Of a DNA stretch of 64,000 bases, positions 62,342-64,000 are shown in pieces; within the stretch, counting starts at the first letter, position 1, and each line of letters begins with the position of its first letter. This DNA comes from Xanthomonas vasicola (GTDB taxonomy: Bacteria > Pseudomonadota > Gammaproteobacteria > Xanthomonadales > Xanthomonadaceae), in NCBI RefSeq assembly GCF_000772705.2, contig NZ_JSBW02000021.1, forward strand, positions 1 through 64,000, read 5' to 3'. The position numbers and the translations under genes were made by a program. Under the pieces are notes generated by a model. That model saw only the letters and a program-made list of their open reading frames with translations. It made no database searches and was not told the DNA's origin.

Positions 62342-63109
62342 ATGGTCAAACCGAGAACCAACGCCAGGATGGACGACGACCCCAGGATGGATGCGCTGGC
62401 GCTGGAGGTCTCTGCGCCTACCCCACTATATTTGCAATTGGCTGCCAAGCTCACCGACGCCATCCGTGGTGGTCAATGGAAGGCCGGCGAGGCGCTGCCG
62501 GCCGAGCGCCAGCTGTGCGAGCGGCTGCAGATCTCGCGCGTCACCCTGCGCCAGGCAGTAGATGTGCTGGTCGAACAAGGCCTGGTCTCGCGCCGGCAGG
62601 GCGCGGGCACCTTCGTCACCACCCAGATCCAGCACCAGCTCAGCGGCCTGACCAGTTTCAGCGAAACGCTGCGCATCAAGGGCTATGAGCCCGGCACGCG
62701 CTGGCTGGAGCGGCGGCTGCGCCCGGCACACGGCGAAGAGATCCTGCGGCTGGGCCTGTCGCCGGATGCGGCAGTGGCCTCGCTGACGCGTCTGCGCAGC
62801 GCCGACGACCGCGTCATGGCCTACGAGCACGCGGTGTTGCCGCAGCGCATCGTGGCCGACCCGCAGCAGATCGGCGATTCGCTCTACAGCTATCTGGATG
62901 CGCAGGGCACACCGGTGATGCGCGCACTGCAGTACTTCCGCGCCATCAATCTGCCCGCACGGTTGGCCGAACATTTGCGCATGAAGACCGGCGAGGCGAT
63001 TTTGCACGTGGTGCGCGTGGGCTATGCCCGTGACGGCAGCGCGATCGAATTGACCGACACCTATTGCCACAACGATTTCTACGATTTCGTCGCCGAACTG
63101 CGACGCTGA
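62342..63109 (+). CDS. nagQ: GntR/HutC-family regulator of GlcNAc utilisation
   Basis: 255 aa with GGAGG 9 bp before the ATG. Winged HTH (about 25-95): PLYLQLAAKLTDAIRGGQWK, ERQLCERLQISRVTLRQAVD, GLVSRRQGAGTFV. The C-terminal UTRA ligand domain (GLTSFSETLRIKGYEPGTRW, AIELTDTYCHNDFYDFVAEL) is like NagR/DasR/YvoA proteins, which bind GlcNAc-6-P or GlcN-6-P. Assigned NagQ because X. campestris GlcNAc genes are known to be controlled by a GntR (NagQ) and a LacI (NagR) protein and this one precedes the permease. Confidence 0.88.
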   Translation: MVKPRTNARMDDDPRMDALALEVSAPTPLYLQLAAKLTDAIRGGQWKAGEALPAERQLCERLQISRVTLRQAVDVLVEQGLVSRRQGAGTFVTTQIQHQLSGLTSFSETLRIKGYEPGTRWLERRLRPAHGEEILRLGLSPDAAVASLTRLRSADDRVMAYEHAVLPQRIVADPQQIGDSLYSYLDAQGTPVMRALQYFRAINLPARLAEHLRMKTGEAILHVVRVGYARDGSAIELTDTYCHNDFYDFVAELRR

Positions 63110-63144
63110 CCGCCGATCCACGCGCCCCCGGAGCACGCACGCCC

Positions 63145-64000
63145 ATGACCAAAGTACGGCCCGCCAGTCCCTACGCCTCCATCGCCATCGTCGGCCTGTT
63201 GTTCTTCATCATGGGCTTTTTTACCTGGATCAACGGGCCGTTGATCCTATTCGCCAAGGTCGCCTTCAACGTCAGCGACGCGTTCGCGTTTCTCATCCCG
63301 AGCGCGTTCTACATCTCCTACTTCTGCCTGGCGCTGCCTTCTTCGCTGATCCTGAAACTGACAGGGATGAAGAAGGGGCTGGCCCTGAGCTTGCTGGCCA
63401 TGGCGATCGGTGCCGCCATCTTCGGTCAGTTCACCAACGCCCGTTCCTATGTGGGAGCCGTGAGTGGCATCTTCATCATCGGTGGAGGATTGGCCTTGCT
63501 GCAGACCGCAATCAATCCGTACATCAGCATTCTCGGTCCGATCGATGGCGCGGCCCGTCGCATCGCGCTCATGGGCATTTGCAACAAGGTGGCTGGGGCA
63601 CTGGCCACCTATGGGCTAGCGAAGGTGGTCCTTCACGGCATGGAGGATTTTTCGACCCAGGTGGAGAAGGTGCTGCCGGCGCAGAAAGAAATTCTGTTGC
63701 AGGAGTTCGCTGGCCGCATCTATGGACCTTATATGGCGATCGCGGGCGTGCTTGCGTTGCTTTCTGTCGCCATCCTGTATTCGCCCTTGCCCGAGATCAG
63801 TGCCGAGAAGGCGAACTCGTCGGCAAAATCGGACGAGCGCAGCCGTGACAGCATCTTTGCGTTTCCGCATGTGTGGTTGGGCGCGTTGTGCATCTTCGTG
63901 TACGTCGGTGCAGAAGTGATGGCGGGCGACGCGATCGGCATCTATGGCAACAGCCTTGGTCTCTCGCTGGACTACGCGAAATATTTCACGATCGGCACGC
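63145..64000 (+). CDS. nagP: GlcNAc permease, MFS (FHS family), partial
   Basis: Starts at the ATG at 63145 (MTKVRPASPYASIAIVGLLF) and runs off the window after 285 codons. Hydrophobic helices and FFIMGFFTWINGPLILF, AFLIPSAFYISYFCLALPSS, GGGLALLQTAINPYISILGP and ARRIALMGICNKVAGAL match the fucose/glucose/GlcNAc:H+ symporter (FucP/GlcP/NagP) family. It carries GlcNAc across the inner membrane. Located 35 bp after nagQ, in one transcription unit with it. Confidence 0.92.
   Translation, partial: MTKVRPASPYASIAIVGLLFFIMGFFTWINGPLILFAKVAFNVSDAFAFLIPSAFYISYFCLALPSSLILKLTGMKKGLALSLLAMAIGAAIFGQFTNARSYVGAVSGIFIIGGGLALLQTAINPYISILGPIDGAARRIALMGICNKVAGALATYGLAKVVLHGMEDFSTQVEKVLPAQKEILLQEFAGRIYGPYMAIAGVLALLSVAILYSPLPEISAEKANSSAKSDERSRDSIFAFPHVWLGALCIFVYVGAEVMAGDAIGIYGNSLGLSLDYAKYFTIGT

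Overview
The window is a high-GC chromosome segment from a plant-associated Xanthomonas. The evidence is the order mreB-mreC-mreD-mrdA-rodA ... mltB-rlpA-dac-ybeD-lipB-lipA, the secreted GH6 cellobiohydrolase CbsA and a polygalacturonase, a Xps/Xcs-type type II secretion remnant, a GlcNAc-linked TonB-receptor/glycosidase locus, and dispersed GGGAATC-type repeats. The exact species cannot be fixed from sequence reading alone.

1-3.6 kb (minus strand) is a tightly coupled, visibly less GC-rich operon: PEP mutase, phosphonopyruvate decarboxylase, an AurF-like diiron oxygenase with a triplicated 14-residue tail, and the start of a nucleotidyltransferase. This is the core of a C-P bond (phosphonate) pathway; the other end lies outside the window or has been cut. 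3.6-6.5 kb is decayed DNA: an AT-rich gap, a degenerate IS3-family transposase, and a sigma-54 activator (AcoR type) broken by a stop, a frameshift and the IS junction. A PfkB-family kinase follows.

7.9-14.1 kb is the elongasome operon mreBCD-mrdA-rodA. The downstream cell-wall genes mltB and rlpA resume at 21.4 kb. Between them lies an island with a small secreted protein, an IS1595-type pseudogene, intact cbsA, a patchwork of IS5 and IS3 fragments, and a GH28 polygalacturonase. 24.5-29.1 kb holds the D,D-carboxypeptidase gene, a convergent LpxR-like gene, and ybeD-lipB-lipA. The periplasmic protease prc and a secreted EEP-family hydrolase follow.

33-37.8 kb joins a bifunctional NMN adenylyltransferase/Nudix protein, nicotinamide phosphoribosyltransferase (nadV), a radical SAM protein and a methyltransferase fused to a nucleotidyltransferase-like domain. 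The nadM and nadV leaders each carry the same 17-nt hairpin exactly 30 nt before the start codon. The rSAM and methyltransferase genes have no assigned function. I regard the shared hairpin and this gene pair as the most promising undescribed material.

37.9-50.8 kb is mostly core or lineage-specific: a DUF2242-like lipoprotein, a glycine-zipper protein, an unknown secreted protein, 6-phosphogluconate dehydrogenase, a Gfo/Idh/MocA oxidoreductase, a BON protein, a three-gene two-component operon, folK, a pteridine-reductase-like SDR, a MidA-type methyltransferase and a VanZ protein. 50.9-52 kb keeps only the end of gspM and an intact gspN, which I read as the scar of a deleted Xcs-type secretion cluster.

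52-64 kb is a GlcNAc/glycan utilisation locus: a TonB-dependent receptor with an elaborate leader, a Tat-exported GH2 enzyme, a GH89 alpha-N-acetylglucosaminidase, an HGSNAT/NagX-like membrane protein, the GntR regulator NagQ and the MFS permease NagP, which runs off the end. Receptor, glycosidases, inner-membrane protein, regulator and permease together describe capture, trimming and import of GlcNAc-containing glycans.
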